In this document: positions 44,745 through 56,800 of the stretch, piece by piece | Numbering within the stretch: the stretch's first letter is position 1 | Layout of the letters: every line of letters begins with the position of its first letter | Program-made: the position numbers and the translations under genes | NCBI RefSeq assembly: GCF_963678635.1 | Contig: NC_087071.1 | Span: 20,613,194 to 20,677,193, forward strand | DNA from: Symsagittifera roscoffensis | Lineage: Eukaryota > Xenacoelomorpha > Acoela > Convolutidae | Reading direction: 5' to 3' | DNA length: 64,000 bases | The notes under the pieces: generated by a model | Told to the model about the DNA's origin: nothing | Database searches by the model: none | Seen by the model: only the letters and a program-made list of their open reading frames with translations

Positions 44745-46272
44745 TAAATTTAAAGACCTTTTGATCGTCAGGGGTGTTCGAAGAATCATGTTGTCAGTAC
44801 AAAGTTCAAGTATCCACTTTGTCCCTTACAAGAAAAAGGGAGACAAATTCCAATACACATACAGGAGAAGGTGTTTGAGGAAATGAAAAAACTGTTAAAA
44901 GAAGGGCATATAAAACGTCTGGACAAATGTACTAGTGATTGTTTTATAGCGCTTTTTGTAATAACAGTGAAAAAAGATGATTCCATAAAATTGGCCCATA
45001 AGATGCAAAACCCATAAACAGACAGTTATTCAATAATAAATATCAAATGCCTAATGTTGATGAATTACTTGATGGGGTCAGCCAAATAATTACAGCAAAT
45101 ACAAACGGCACGCTTTATTTCTCAGTACTAGATTTGAAGTACGCGTACAGTCAACTGAAACTGGTTGCAGAGACAGCTAAACAATGTAATTTTAACATCA
45201 TAGGAGGACAAGCTACCGGAACATACAGATTTTTGACCGGATTCTGTGGCCTGGCAGACATGCCGGCGGAGTTCCAAAAGGCTATGGATAGAACGTTAAA
45301 TCATGCCGAAAATACATTCTGTTTCCTGGATGACATACTTATTGTGTCTAAGGGAAGTGAAGAAGAACATGAAAAATTGATTATGAACGTACTGGAAAAG
45401 TTAGACAAAGAAAACTTGGCATTAAAGTTATCGAAATGTGAATTCTTTCAGAATGAGGTAAATTGGCTGGGACATAAGTTATCGCTGGATGGTATTTCAG
45501 CAAAAATAACAAAAACGGAAGCGATATTGAAGCTTAGTCCGCTAACTTCTTTGAAACAACTCAGGTCATTTCTGGGTAGCATAAATCATTTGGCCAAACT
45601 CATACCCAACGCGGCTAATTTAACTGATAAGCTGAGACCTCTCTTGCGAGAAGAAAATGAGAAGAAAAAACTCAAAAGCGTGAAAATTCAGGTTAAAAAA
45701 TTCGAATGGGAGGAAAAACTTTCGGAGAAATTCGAATCGATAAAAGCAGCGGTTGCGAACATAACCAACATTCACTATTACGATCCTAAATTGGCTACTA
45801 GGGTAAAATGTGACGCCAGCCACAGTGGGCTAGGTGCATTGTTGGAACAACAAAAGGTGGAAGGGGAGTAGATACCGATCGCATTCGCGTCGAGATATTT
45901 AAACACACAAGAAAAAAATACTACACAAATGAGTTGGAACTGCTAGCAGTAGTATGGTCTGTTGACCGATTTAAACATTATTTGCTAGGAAAAGAATTCG
46001 TGATAGCCACAGACCATAAAGCACTTGTTTCTGCTCTGGATGAAAATAAGTCAAATAAAACCTACCAATCTAGGCTAACCAGATGGGTAGACAGACTATT
46101 ACCCTATCAATTTAAGGTTATTCATATACCAGGGAAAGATATGGGTATGGTAGATTATTTGTCTAGAGACCCGAATGGTGAACCGTGGCCGGAATCAGTT
46201 TTGGATGAAAAATTTGTAGTCACATCGATTGAAAGCTTTCTAAAGCTCTCGACTGTTTACACAGTCGACTAA
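44745..46272 (+). pseudogene. pol: Reverse transcriptase and RNase H, first copy
   Basis: RT starts in a frame that is interrupted near 45015 (KLAHKMQNP then stop). It continues in 45047-45871 with VLDLKYAYSQL, TGFCGLADMPAEFQ and the catalytic FLDDILIV at about 45330, a Phe variant of the usual YxDD. RNase H begins VKCDASHSGLGALL and resumes after an in-frame TAG (45869-45871) and a frame change with ELLAVVWSVDRF, ATDHKAL and the HIPGKDMGMVDYLSR end (45934-46272). Degenerate but easily recognised Ty3/Gypsy. Confidence 0.85.
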
Positions 46273-48180
46273 GTGATCACGATAGACTCGACCGGAACGA
46301 AAACGTTCTAGAATTTTCAAGAATTGATCAAAATGTATCAAATCAGAACATGTCATCCAATAATTGCTATGGCAACCAAAACGTTTTAAAACGGACAAGG
46401 CATGACCGGAACGAAAGAAACACGAAGTTGCGTTCGTTGCAACGAGAAAAGTGCGAAAATTCAAAAATCAACTCAAAAATCAGTTTATCTCAAAAGTGGC
46501 AGCAAATACAGTCGGTTGAATTACTTAAATTAACAGAAAATTTGGCAGATTGCGAGTATACACAAATGAACCCAGGAGAAAAATCGAAGAGCGGAAAAGG
46601 GTAGAAGATGGTCAGGATACAGGATCGGAATGATACTTTGAGGGAAGAAGTAACGGAAACGACATTTCAAAGAACTAGAACAATACAGCGAACCCCAAAT
46701 AAATCAGACTCAGAAAACTCGGACGCAGAAGTAATACCACAGGTGGAATGGCATTCAATGAATAGACAAATCTGGACAAACACTGAAAACAACGGTCAGT
46801 CAACATCAACTGCTGAAACAGCCCAACCAACGACAGTCTCGTTTTGGGAACTCACAGGATCGGAGAGAAGTGATGACCGCAGATCAGTAATAGAACTAGA
46901 AGCTAATTCGTTAATGCAAAGCCCGAAATCACCGAGGCAGAATACGTCAGCAGATGAAACGGAAACAGGACAAAACATTCACTATTACGATCCTAAATTG
47001 GCTACTAGGGTAAAATGTGACGCCAGCCACAGTGGGCTAGGTGCATTGTTGGAACAACAAAAAGTGGAAGGGGAGTAGATACCGATCGCATTCGCGTCGA
47101 GATATTTAAACACACAAGAAAAAAATACTACACAAATGAGTTGGAACTGCTAGCAGTAGTATGGTCTGTTGACCGATTTAATTATTATTTGCTAGGAAAA
47201 AAATTCGTGATAGCCACAGACCATAAAGCACTTGTTTCTGCTCTGGATGAAAATAAGTCAAATAAAACCTACCAATCTAGGCTAACCAGATGGGTAGACA
47301 GACTATTACCCTATCAATTTAAGGTTATTCATATACCAGGGAAAGATATGGGTATGGTAGATTAATTGTCTAGAGACCCGAATGGTGAACCGTGGCCGGA
47401 ATCAGTATTGGATGAAAAGTTTGTAGTCACATCGACTGAAAGCTTTCTAAAGCTCTCGACTATTTACACAGTCGACTAAGTGATCACGATAGACTCGACC
47501 GGAACAAAAACGTTCTAGAATTTTCAAGAATTGATCAAAATGTATCAAATCAGAACATGTCATCCAATAATTGCTATGGCAACCAAAACGTTTTAAAACG
47601 GACAAGGCATGACCGGAACGAAAGAAACACGAAGTTGCGTTCTTTGCAACGAGAAAAGTGCGAAAATTCAAAAATCAACTCAAAAATCAGTTTATCTCAA
47701 AAATGTCAGCAAATACAGTCGGTTGAATTACTTAAATTAACAGAAAATTTGGCAGATTGCGAGTATACACAAATGAACCCAGGAGAAAAATCGAAGAGCG
47801 GAAAAGGGTAGAAGATGGTCAGGATACAGGATCGGAATGATACTTTGAGGGAAGAAGTAACGGAAACGACATTTCAAAGAACTAGAACAATACAGCGAAC
47901 CCCAAATAAATCAGACTCAGAAAACTCGGACGCAGAAGTAATACCACAGGTGGAATGGCATTCAATGAATAGACAAATCTGGACAAACACTGAAAACAAC
48001 GGTCAGTCAACATCAACTGCTGAAACAGCCCAACCAACGACAGTCTCGTTTTGGGAACTCACAGGATCGGAGAGAAGTGATGACCGCAGATCAGTAATAG
48101 AACTAGAAGCTAATTCGTTAATGCAAAGCCCGAAATCACCGAGGCAGAATACGTCAGCAGATGAAACGGAAACAGGACAA
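45767..48180 (+). repeat. Tandem duplication of a 1207-bp RNase H-to-spacer segment
   Basis: 45767-46973 is repeated as 46974-48180. At the junction, spacer sequence ending acaggacaaa is followed directly by RNase H sequence acattcactattac. Copies differ at about 13 positions by eye (about 1%), much less than the two LTRs of the same element (about 5%). The second copy has its own stop inside RNase H (47363-47365) where the first has Tyr. Confidence 0.9.
46273..48180 (+). pseudogene. Long spacer between RNase H and integrase, with duplicated RNase H
   Basis: The spacer (46350-46604 plus 46608-46973, and again 47557-47811 plus 47815-48180) is rich in Asn, Ser, Glu, Arg and Gln and looks disordered. 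A TAG separates its two halves in both copies at the same place (46602-46604, 47809-47811). The duplicated RNase H piece occupies 46980-47365. Confidence 0.6.
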
Positions 48181-50155
48181 ATCATTGAAGTGGACTTAAC
48201 TGTAGACAGCATTGACGACAAGGAGTATAGTTCAGAGGTTAGCGTGGTCTCGGCGCAACAGACAAAAAGGGTTAGCTACAGATCCAGGAAACACGAACAT
48301 CAACTAGCGAAGCAAGCAAATGGGGAGAATAGCCCGTTATCACTCACAAAACTATTTGATAAAAGTCTACTGGCGGAATTGGTATCAGAAGATACTTGGA
48401 TGGATCGGCTCAGGCGAGTGATGGAGCGGAATGACAGACAAGGATTCGAGATGATGGGTCCCTACACCAATCCGCTGTGGCATCAAATGTATGTAATAGA
48501 TGACTGCCTCCTAGTAGATAATCGCTTAGCAGTACCAGAGAAGTTGAGACAAGCTGTGCTTCGGCGACTTCACCAAGGACATCCCGGACAAGAAGCGATG
48601 CTAGAGGTTTCCAACTACTTAAGTTGGAGGTTTCCAACTTATATGCACAAAGACATAGTTAACATGGCCGAAGAGTGTAGGAGTTGCACCCGTTACGATA
48701 AAGAAGATTTAGAAAGATCGGCGTTAACAGCTTCGCAGTTGAAGAGACGCATTGATCAATCGAGAGACAATGTCAAAATTATCCGAAAAGGTCAAAATAG
48801 TCGGGACGTCAGCCCACTGTTTTTGCGTAAAACTACGGCAGCTAAAGAAAGGGCCAGAGCAAAGGAGCTGAAGCAGCTACTGGAGGCCAATGCGCGATGA
48901 AATGCCACTCGAAGGGACATTTCAGACAGCGAGTTACGAAGAGTCGTAGACGAGACCAGCACGATAAATCCCGAACTGAGAAAAAAACTGTTATATGCAT
49001 GGGAGCGAGAATTTATTGGGGACAAACAGCCTACAGTGACTGACAATTTGTCGGGTAGCTTCCTTCGCAAACACGAACAAAGAAAAGGTAGAAAAGCCCT
49101 AACAATATCGCTAAAGGGGAAAGTTGTATCGGAGAAAGCATCGACAGTAAAAACGGCTGCTGGTGCAGTTTATCAGAAGAGCGACATAGGGAGATCAAAA
49201 CTGCCTGTACAGTCCAGAATAGAAGGTTCGGAGAAAAAGAGAAGCTCAACAGGGGAAGAACCAAGAAGTAAACAACAAAAGACACTAACACAGGATGAAG
49301 ACGATGACAGTGAGTCGGCCGAAGAACATGACGTTAAAGATCAGGGACCAAGAGACCAGGAAATAGAAAATAGTCGGTTGGTGGACAAGTTTCAAAATTC
49401 GCCTAGCATAGTAACGTCGAAAGATACAAAGACGGGCGGGGCATTAACCTAGGAGGGAAAAGGAATAAGCCAAATCCAGCGGGACCGTTAGTACATAACC
49501 CGAGAAGCTATCAGAGCAAGTCCACAACGCAAGAACCGAGGAAACCAAAAGCTGCCAAAACAGCAACAAAAGAATCCAAAAAGCGGGATACAAGCAATGA
49601 AGAAGTCTACATTGAGTCGTCTGCTCCCGTTACTCGACAAACCGACGAAAAGGAAATTCTGGACACATTCCAGAATAAGAATATGACATCAAAAGAATGG
49701 GAGGCACTCACAAATCAGGTCTTGACCAGAGGGTGCAAAAAGAAGCGGAAAAATTACTAACTCAACAAGCAGGACCAGTCGATACTTGTCCCCCACCAGG
49801 GTTTTCTGACGAGTCCGACAAAAAAGAGGAGGAAACGACAGTTAGGAGGAGTAATAGGCAAACGAAGAACCAGGGGCCAAAGAGATATGGTAGCCCAGTA
49901 TCCCATTCGGTCAAACTTATTAGTTGTGAGGACGACCTCACGGAGCTAAATTTGGCAGCACTAGAGGCCTACAGAACAAGATTAGCGAATTTAAATCTCA
50001 ACAACAAAAAAACAACGCTGGAAAACAACACGTTCAACCTATTAGAGAGACACCTATTCGAACGGAAATTTGGGGCTACATCGTTGGACGTTTCTGGGTC
50101 GTGGAACGCTGCGAGAAACAACGCGGAAGTAAAGAAAAATAACAAAGCAAACTAA
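48181..50155 (+). pseudogene. pol: Integrase zinc finger fused to a charged tail; catalytic core missing
   Basis: 48181-48900 continues the spacer and reaches the HHCC finger: LHQGHPGQEAM, then CRSC 37 residues on (about 48570-48690). Directly after it come Lys/Arg/Glu-rich stretches (48900-50155, several frames) ending in a Gypsy-type tail motif RRSNRQTKNQGPKRYGSPV. No D,D-35-E core is found between finger and tail, where it should occupy about 150-200 residues. I infer an internal loss of the core; the exact breakpoint cannot be placed. Confidence 0.65.
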
Positions 50156-50254
50156 GTCAAACACTAAACAACCTAGTAAACTGAGATACAAACTCATATA
50201 TTGATTATAAAATTTTACAAGGTATTATATAAAATTTTGTTGTCCTCAGGGGAA

Positions 50255-50514
50255 TGTGGTACTGTGTAGTACTGTTGCCACAGTAACCTTGGAGAATAAG
50301 TGGTATTAATATTCTGTTATGTATTGTTATTATTATTCAAGGCCATTCATGTAGGCCGAACGCAACAGTTATTTGGAAGTTTGCTATCTGAAGAGACATG
50401 TGAAAAGATAAACATGATCTCTAAACAAAAACCAAGTTTCACAAAGAGTTAAATTACAATTTATTAATCTCCTGTTTTATTACTAACTAACACCCATAGC
50501 ATAGGAATATCACA
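50255..50514 (+). repeat. 3' LTR of the second Gypsy element
   Basis: 260 bp, preceded by a purine tract AGGGGAA that serves as the polypurine tract. It is flanked on the right by the target duplication GAGTA. Confidence 0.9.
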
Positions 50515-50539
50515 GAGTAGTAAAGAATGAACAAGTGCC

Positions 50540-51890
50540 AAGATTGTTAAAATCTGTTGAAACTGAATCACAGAGGGAAATGTTCAGCAAGTAAAATCCT
50601 CTGCAACAATTGTAGCAGCGGTTGTTGCCACTTTGCTGAAGATTGCAAGGAAGATGGAATTAATCAAGTCGAGGGCTCTGAATATTTTAACCAATATGGG
50701 ACAACTGTTAACCAAAAGCTCAGAGTGCAGGAGGAGGAAGAAGAAGAATTCTGGCACTTTTGCAATTGGGACAGCATGGGTCCCAGCAGAAAGCGGAAAC
50801 TGGTAGCTGCTAGATATTCGATTGCGCAGAAACCAATGGCAAGCGAGTTTCAAAGAGACATTTCATTCTGATTGCAGGAAAAACTTGATGAATGGAAGAC
50901 ACGAGATAAATTTTTGGAAGTAAAATTAGCCTCAGAGGAGTTTCTTAGTAACTGCTGCAGTAAAACAGATGACGTCATCATTATTAGGTGACGCATAGTC
51001 ATAGATTTTGAATCTGACTGCTGGATTGCAAAGGCTCAGAGTTTTCATTACCGAGGGGGGCCAAAGAGATACTATGGGGCACAACCTTTTGCCATCGTTG
51101 GGTATTGAAGTGAGATAAACAAAAAGTAGCAGGAGCAGTGAAGGAAATAGTGGGAAAAGATAGCAATATGAAACATCAAGTTTCGCCAGCACATCTCGAA
51201 CAAAAAGGAATGTTGGATTTTTGGCTTGCAAGAAAGGACACGGTACCTGTTGAAAAGAAAATTGAGTTCATAGTGAAGATGAAATCACTTGAAATGATGA
51301 AAACTTTCTAAATTTCATATCAAGAGCGTTAAAATTTAAATAATTCGAACTCATCAGTAACTTAGGCTTTTATTTCATCCCTTACTTGGATAAATTACAT
51401 TTGTCTGATTGCATTTTCTTCCTTGTAGAACAAATCTCATGCCACCAAAATTGCGATCATCGCCGATCTTAATTCGACTAGACAAGGGTCACCAAGCTTT
51501 GAGATGTTCAAGATGAAAGACGTTGAAAGCATTTATTTTTGAAGGCTCATTGAAAATTCAGTTTCAACTAAGGTCAGCAATTTGCAAAGAATGCAAAAAC
51601 CTTGTAGGATTTTGAAACCAGTCATTTCAGCTTTCAAGATAAAGGATTTTTTTGATAGCTATCTAGCTTTACTAGTCATAGCCAGAGCTATTCACACAGA
51701 TCAGCGGTCAAGCTTTGCAGCGAAAACCATAGACGAGTTTTGCATCAAAAACAATATCCAACTAATAAATGCACCGGTGGGTATTCATCGGGAACGGAGT
51801 TAAATGGGAGATGTATTAGCACTATCAGGGAGCGTTTAATGGCTTATTCCATTCAAAAACGAAAACCAGCTTTGGAAACGGCTTCAAAAG
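50540..51890 (+). pseudogene. Relic of a third Gypsy element: nucleocapsid and integrase fragments
   Basis: 50557-50871 contains a knuckle-like CNNCSSGCCHFAEDC (spacing off by one from CX2CX4HX4C), preceded by a GKCSASK motif. After about 700 bases without recognisable domains, 51600-51860 encodes an integrase core fragment: AIHTDQRSSF (second catalytic Asp), FCIKNNIQLINAPVGIHR, then STIRERLMAYS. The part that should carry the catalytic Glu is frameshifted. The middle of the element (RT) is missing. The relic is interrupted at 51891 by a dispersed repeat. Confidence 0.6.
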
Positions 51891-52272
51891 AAACAAGACT
51901 GCTCGTATCAGGGCAAAGCCCTGAATGTTCCGACTGCCTTTTAAGGTTTTATGGAGCAGTAAAAACATTTAAAAATTTAAAAAAAGATGTAATAAAAATT
52001 TTAAAAAAATTCTTTTTAAATTTGAAATTTTTTTATGAAAATCATCCCCCCACACGCCATATAAAGTAGAAAAAGATAGATTTTGCTCCTTGTAAAAAAT
52101 CAATTATGGCAATTAAGCGTCTTTCAACCAAATTGGAACGATTTTAAGACGGATTAACTCTCCGCTTACGCGTTAATAGAGCGAAATATATCGCGCGTTA
52201 ATTGTCCCAAATTGGCCAAAATGGCAATCTTTAAACCCCCATAACTTTACGAAAAATGATCACAGGTGAAAT
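51891..52272 (+). repeat. Dispersed repeat copy A, inserted in the third Gypsy relic
   Basis: Begins AAACAAGACTGCTCG and contains the hairpin CAGGGCAAAGCCCTG at about 51907-51921, a CCCCCCACACGCCATATAAAG block, and a GCGCGTTAATTGTCCCAAA block. The same features in the same order occur in reverse orientation at 60455-60806. Its true right end may extend to about 52500, beyond the shared part. No coding capacity is seen, and the class is unknown. Confidence 0.7.
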
Positions 52273-52499
52273 GATCAAGATGTTGCCCAAGGAAATTTTG
52301 GCAAAAGATCGCGTCGCCATACAAACAAAGCGTATGTATTGAGCGCGCAGGGAAATAATTTCCATATGCTTGGTAAAAATCAGGATCGGTTGAAATAAAA
52401 ACCATATTTTGAATTTTACAGAAAAAACGTGCGAGAAACGGAACACCCGGTTACATTGGACTCGGGAAAGGTGACTCATAAATCTGATATTTCGCTAAG

Positions 52500-53340
52500 C
52501 TTTTGTGCAACATCAAGCGCCAGTTAAGTAAAAAAAAATTCAGGACAGAGCTGAGCACTGAGTCAGAGAATGGGCCAATTCAATAAAAGGAAAAGATGCT
52601 CGAAAGGAAGCAAGTCTACAAGCCACATTAGAAACTCCGGTGAAAATTGCGGAGAGGTCCGCAACTGAAAAATCCGATTATCATCGACAGCTCATCGGAA
52701 GGGTCGGGCACAGTGACAGACGAAATGCTGCTAACTAAAAACAATTGGCGAGGTCAGCTGATAAGGGTAACCCTAGCCCAAAAACCGGCGACCTTGTGCC
52801 GCACACCAGTTCAGAAGAGAACAGCGTAGTCAAAGAGCTGTTGGATCCCGAGGAAGCAAAGTCCGATAACGTCGTCATCAGCTGACAAAGCAGAGAAGGC
52901 CAAAGACACAAAAGGGCTCAACGCATTGGGATCAAAAGGGCTCAACGCAAATGGATTTGCAGAAGACCAGTGCGTCCCGCAAAGAGGAGGGAGAGTATAC
53001 AACGACGCCAGAGGCGATCAACGCAGAAACGTCGTGCACCCCTCAGGGAGACAATCCAGAAAGGAATACCTGGACACGATTAGTCCGTTAGTTAGGATGC
53101 CACAGCCGATTTTGCCTCATAACACCAGACCTTATAGAGACGGCAGAACTCCGAAGTTTTTTGGCGAAAAGTTTTTCACGAGCAAATGTTCTTCAGGTTT
53201 TCAACTGGTGAATTTAGTGACGACGAAGGATAGCTCCGAGGACGAGCAAAAAGAACTACTACAAGCGACCACAGGGCCTTCGAGTATGAGAACAGTCAGT
53301 CGACCTTGGGAGAAGCACACATCGGAAATTGTGCTTTAGT
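52500..53340 (+). pseudogene. Probable integrase-tail remnants of the third Gypsy relic
   Basis: Downstream of the repeat, several short frames resume Lys/Arg/Ser-rich sequence with an IIIDSSSEGSG motif (about 52675) and a Pro/Arg-rich end (52926-53339). A similar LDLTADSSNEG motif occurs in the tail of the relic at 61.6-63.4 kb, which supports a common origin. No intact domain is seen. Confidence 0.4.
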
Positions 53341-53887
53341 CAAGAAAGGGTCAGTCTGCCCTGTGAAAAACCCATATTCAAGAAATGGAACGCCGAAGAC
53401 GCTTACTTTCTTAAGGAAGACTTTCAAAAAATTAAGCTTTTTTTCTGCTTCGAAGTTTACCATTTCTTAAAACCAAGACTAAAGCGTACACTTGTCAGGG
53501 CAGTCAAATTGCTCAGATTTTTGCCCAATTTTGGTTTTATTTTTGCTTTTTGGGTCCTTTTCGTATATTACCTAGAACAAACTCCGAAGCAATTTGTACT
53601 AAAGATTAACTGCATATCTAAATTTCGACTTATTTTGTTTTACCATCTGGCTTAATATAGATACAATCACAGCATTTTTCTCAAATGAAAGGTTCAAGTC
53701 AGCGGCAGCTGCTAGTTTGAGAACATGGAACTTTGTATTCTAAGTTTCATACTAGACCAAAAAACTCAAATTTTGTAATTAACGTTACTGAACTAATTGT
53801 TTAGAAACATTCTAAAATCTGTTTTCTCAGAAAAAACTTGAACCACAAAAAACATAAGCGACCTGCTAATGAATGTTAGGAAGCTTT
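53341..53887. other. Spacer between the Gypsy relic and the RING/B-box gene
   Basis: A 108-codon frame (53329-53655) is Phe/Leu/Lys-rich with no domain and overlaps the end of the relic. The rest is AT-rich and is the 3' flank of the minus-strand gene. Nothing functional was identified. Confidence 0.4.
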
Positions 53888-56800
53888 TCAAGTTTTGTTA
53901 AGGAAATGATTCAAGTTCCACTTTTTTGCCTCAAAGAACTGAATGACGGTTGTTTCTGAAATTTCATTTTTTCTCGATGTCAGGATTTTCCAGCCATTTG
54001 TCATAAGATGAAACGATATTTTTGGCTCTAAGTAAAATACATTTCCCATCGCTTGTATTTCGGCGCCATCTTGCATAGTTTCGAATGCAGACTGCAAGAT
54101 ATACACTTGCGCCAAAGAACGATTGCCAAATCCGTTGTTTTCGAAACTGTTGCCGACAAAAAATAGACTTCGATCGTCTTTTGTTCCGACAACAAATGAA
54201 TCGCTAGGTTCGTTTCGAAGATCAGAAAGAATTTGCGTTTTAAATTCACGCGTTTGGATGTTAAAAACTATCAACTGCTTCTTTTCGTCAAGCATAAAAA
54301 CAGAGTAGTTAGCTGTTTTAATGTCCCAGCTTGAAATTCGTTTAGCGGTCAAATCAATTTTTTCTTGGTAGTTTTCGTTTTTCAGAATAACCATCGAAGT
54401 CCAAAATCCGTGGACTCTTTCAAAAACAATCAGGAATTCGCCACAACCAATAACTGATACAAGAAAATCTCTAAACCGAGGTAAATGTTTCAAATCAACA
54501 TTTCGACAGACCACCAATGTTTCCTTGTTTAGACAAGAAAGAGAATAAATTCTGGGTTCAGAACGATAAAAGAGTCCATATAAGTTGTTATTGCTTAGTG
54601 CAATGTTCATCAAAATAGGCTGCGAGTTTTCAGATATTTGGTACAAAAAACGAGAACACTTTGTTTGCCAACATCTTTTGTCCATTAGTTGAATATCATA
54701 CCGATTATTGAACCTAAGTTTGGTCAAAAATGATGCTGAAACTTTGGGGCGGCTTTCAGACCGACAAAATAGGTTTCCATCCAAATCTATCACAGTTTCT
54801 GCGATGACTTGAGTATTAGGGAGATTTATCAATCTCAAACAATTTCCTAACGGCTCAATTTTGAAATTTTGATCCAGTTGACCTATTTGTGCTTCACGAT
54901 CGAAATTTTTGTCATTTTTTGTTCTCATATACGTCAAAGTTTGTGATATCTTTTGAACTGATTCGTTCAAAGAGTTCCGAAAAAACTCAGCTTCGTCGAA
55001 AGTTTTCGTGAACTTTTCGAGCTGCTTTTGAAGTCTATGCTCAATGAACTTAAGCTCATCTTCGAATTGCTTTTTCGAGCCGTATTCGACAAGATTTTCA
55101 AGTTTTTCTAAATTAATATCGGAGCCACTGGAACTAAACGTTTGCTTTAATTCGTACCATATTTCGGCCACGTTTTTGCAAAGCTCCGTGCATTCTTCAA
55201 CTTTTGGTTTCAAATCTGAAATTTGCTTTTGCATATGAACACTTAGATCCATTGTCGAATGTTTAGGGTGTTTATTACTTAAACAAAGAGGGCAGAAAAC
55301 GACTTCGCAGTCGGCACAGTATAAATTTTCCAATCTTCCCGGATGGTCCGGACAAAGAGTTCGATCTGGTTCCAGTTGTTCGTTTGGTAAGTACTGAAAC
55401 AAAAACTTTCTGGTTAAGACTGATTTTAATTTTTTTTGGAAAAAAACGAGTCACTACTTGTTACATAGGAATACCGTGCTTGTTCAAACTATCTAAGCAA
55501 AATGAATAAAACATGATTTTTCAAACATCTTTGTCTCAAATTTTAGCCCAATTTGAGAAAAACAAGTTCCAAATTTCATGTTTAGCAAAAGTTGACAAAG
55601 AGTTTTAGCAAAGTTATTATTGTGCAAAAATCGAGCTCTAAATTTTATCACAAAATGAAGATCATATTTGTCTTTTAAATCAATCAAAAATTATGTCAAA
55701 ACTACCGATTCAGTTGCGGATAAAACGATATTAAACATAGCCAGACAAAATTTGATTAAGGTCTTACCTTATCAATTTTGTATAAATAATTTGTTTTGAT
55801 TGCCAAAAATTGTCACTTTTACTGTTTTGAATTCCAAATTTGAACGTTTTGCAAAAAAAATCGTAAAATAAGTAAGGGGTCTGTACTTAGGAAAAGTGTC
55901 GTAGCAATTAAACTAAATTCACCAAATTGGGCGAAAAAAAAGGAAACCGGCAATGTTAAGCGAGATGCTAGAGAGCGCCAAACGGGCCACGATTGCAAGC
56001 CTAAAACCAAAAAGAGCCACCAGAAATCGCAATAGCAGAAACCAAAAAGATTCAAAAAGTCACGACCCAAGACCTTCAGAAATGATACCATTGCGACTAC
56101 CAGTGGAAGAAGCGGCACGAAAACACGCCATGACACCGGCAAGGGAACCAGCCGGGCACAAGTGAGCAAGAACAAAAACGGGGACGAATTGAAACAAGAA
56201 GCCGAAAAATGTCAATTCAAACAGACCTCATTCGTCTCCAGGGAAAACTTGTCCCCCGAGGAAGAACCGGAAACGCAGAGCAAACGTTCGGAAACCAGTA
56301 GGCAGAATGGTTGGACTGATGATCGATTTGATCACAACGAAAAGCAAGGAGTTTCCAAGGGGCATAAAGAAACAAAAAAATCCACGGGGCAAAGAAAACA
56401 GAAAAAAACTCATATCCCGGGGAGGGGGATGTCACTATGCCTAAAATTCAAAATGGTTGCTAAAACTGTCAGAAGACTAAATTTTAACTACTATTTCTTT
56501 ATAATTTACATCCATAGGGGAATACAGTGCTGATTTAAATTAACCGGACAAAACGAGCTAAACTTGAAATTTAAAACGCGTTTTTCTCAAATTGGGTTGA
56601 GTTTAAGTGAAAACTCATGAAGACAAAGCTTGCTTAAAATTTTAGCAGACTTAATGTGGTGTAATTTGTTTTGCAAAATTCGGGCCCAAAATTTTACCCC
56701 AAAAATGGGTCCTTTTGGCTTTTCTTAGTTAATCAAAAATTACGCCAAAAATAACCAGTCGATCAAAGACATAATTATATATAAGACATAGGGTATATTC

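Larger units (their letters stand above)
42789..50519 (+). mobile_element. Ty3/Gypsy LTR retrotransposon, complete boundaries, degenerate coding region
   Basis: LTRs 42794-43053 and 50255-50514 (260 bp each, TGTGGTAC...ATATCACA) are flanked by a perfect 5-bp target duplication GAGTA (42789-42793, 50515-50519). The LTRs differ at about 13-14 positions, so it is older than the 11.9-39 kb element. Order: gag, protease, RT, RNase H, a long spacer, integrase zinc finger, charged tail. Several frameshifts and stops interrupt gag and pol. A 1207-bp segment is duplicated in tandem, and the integrase catalytic core is absent. It is therefore not autonomous. Confidence 0.9.
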
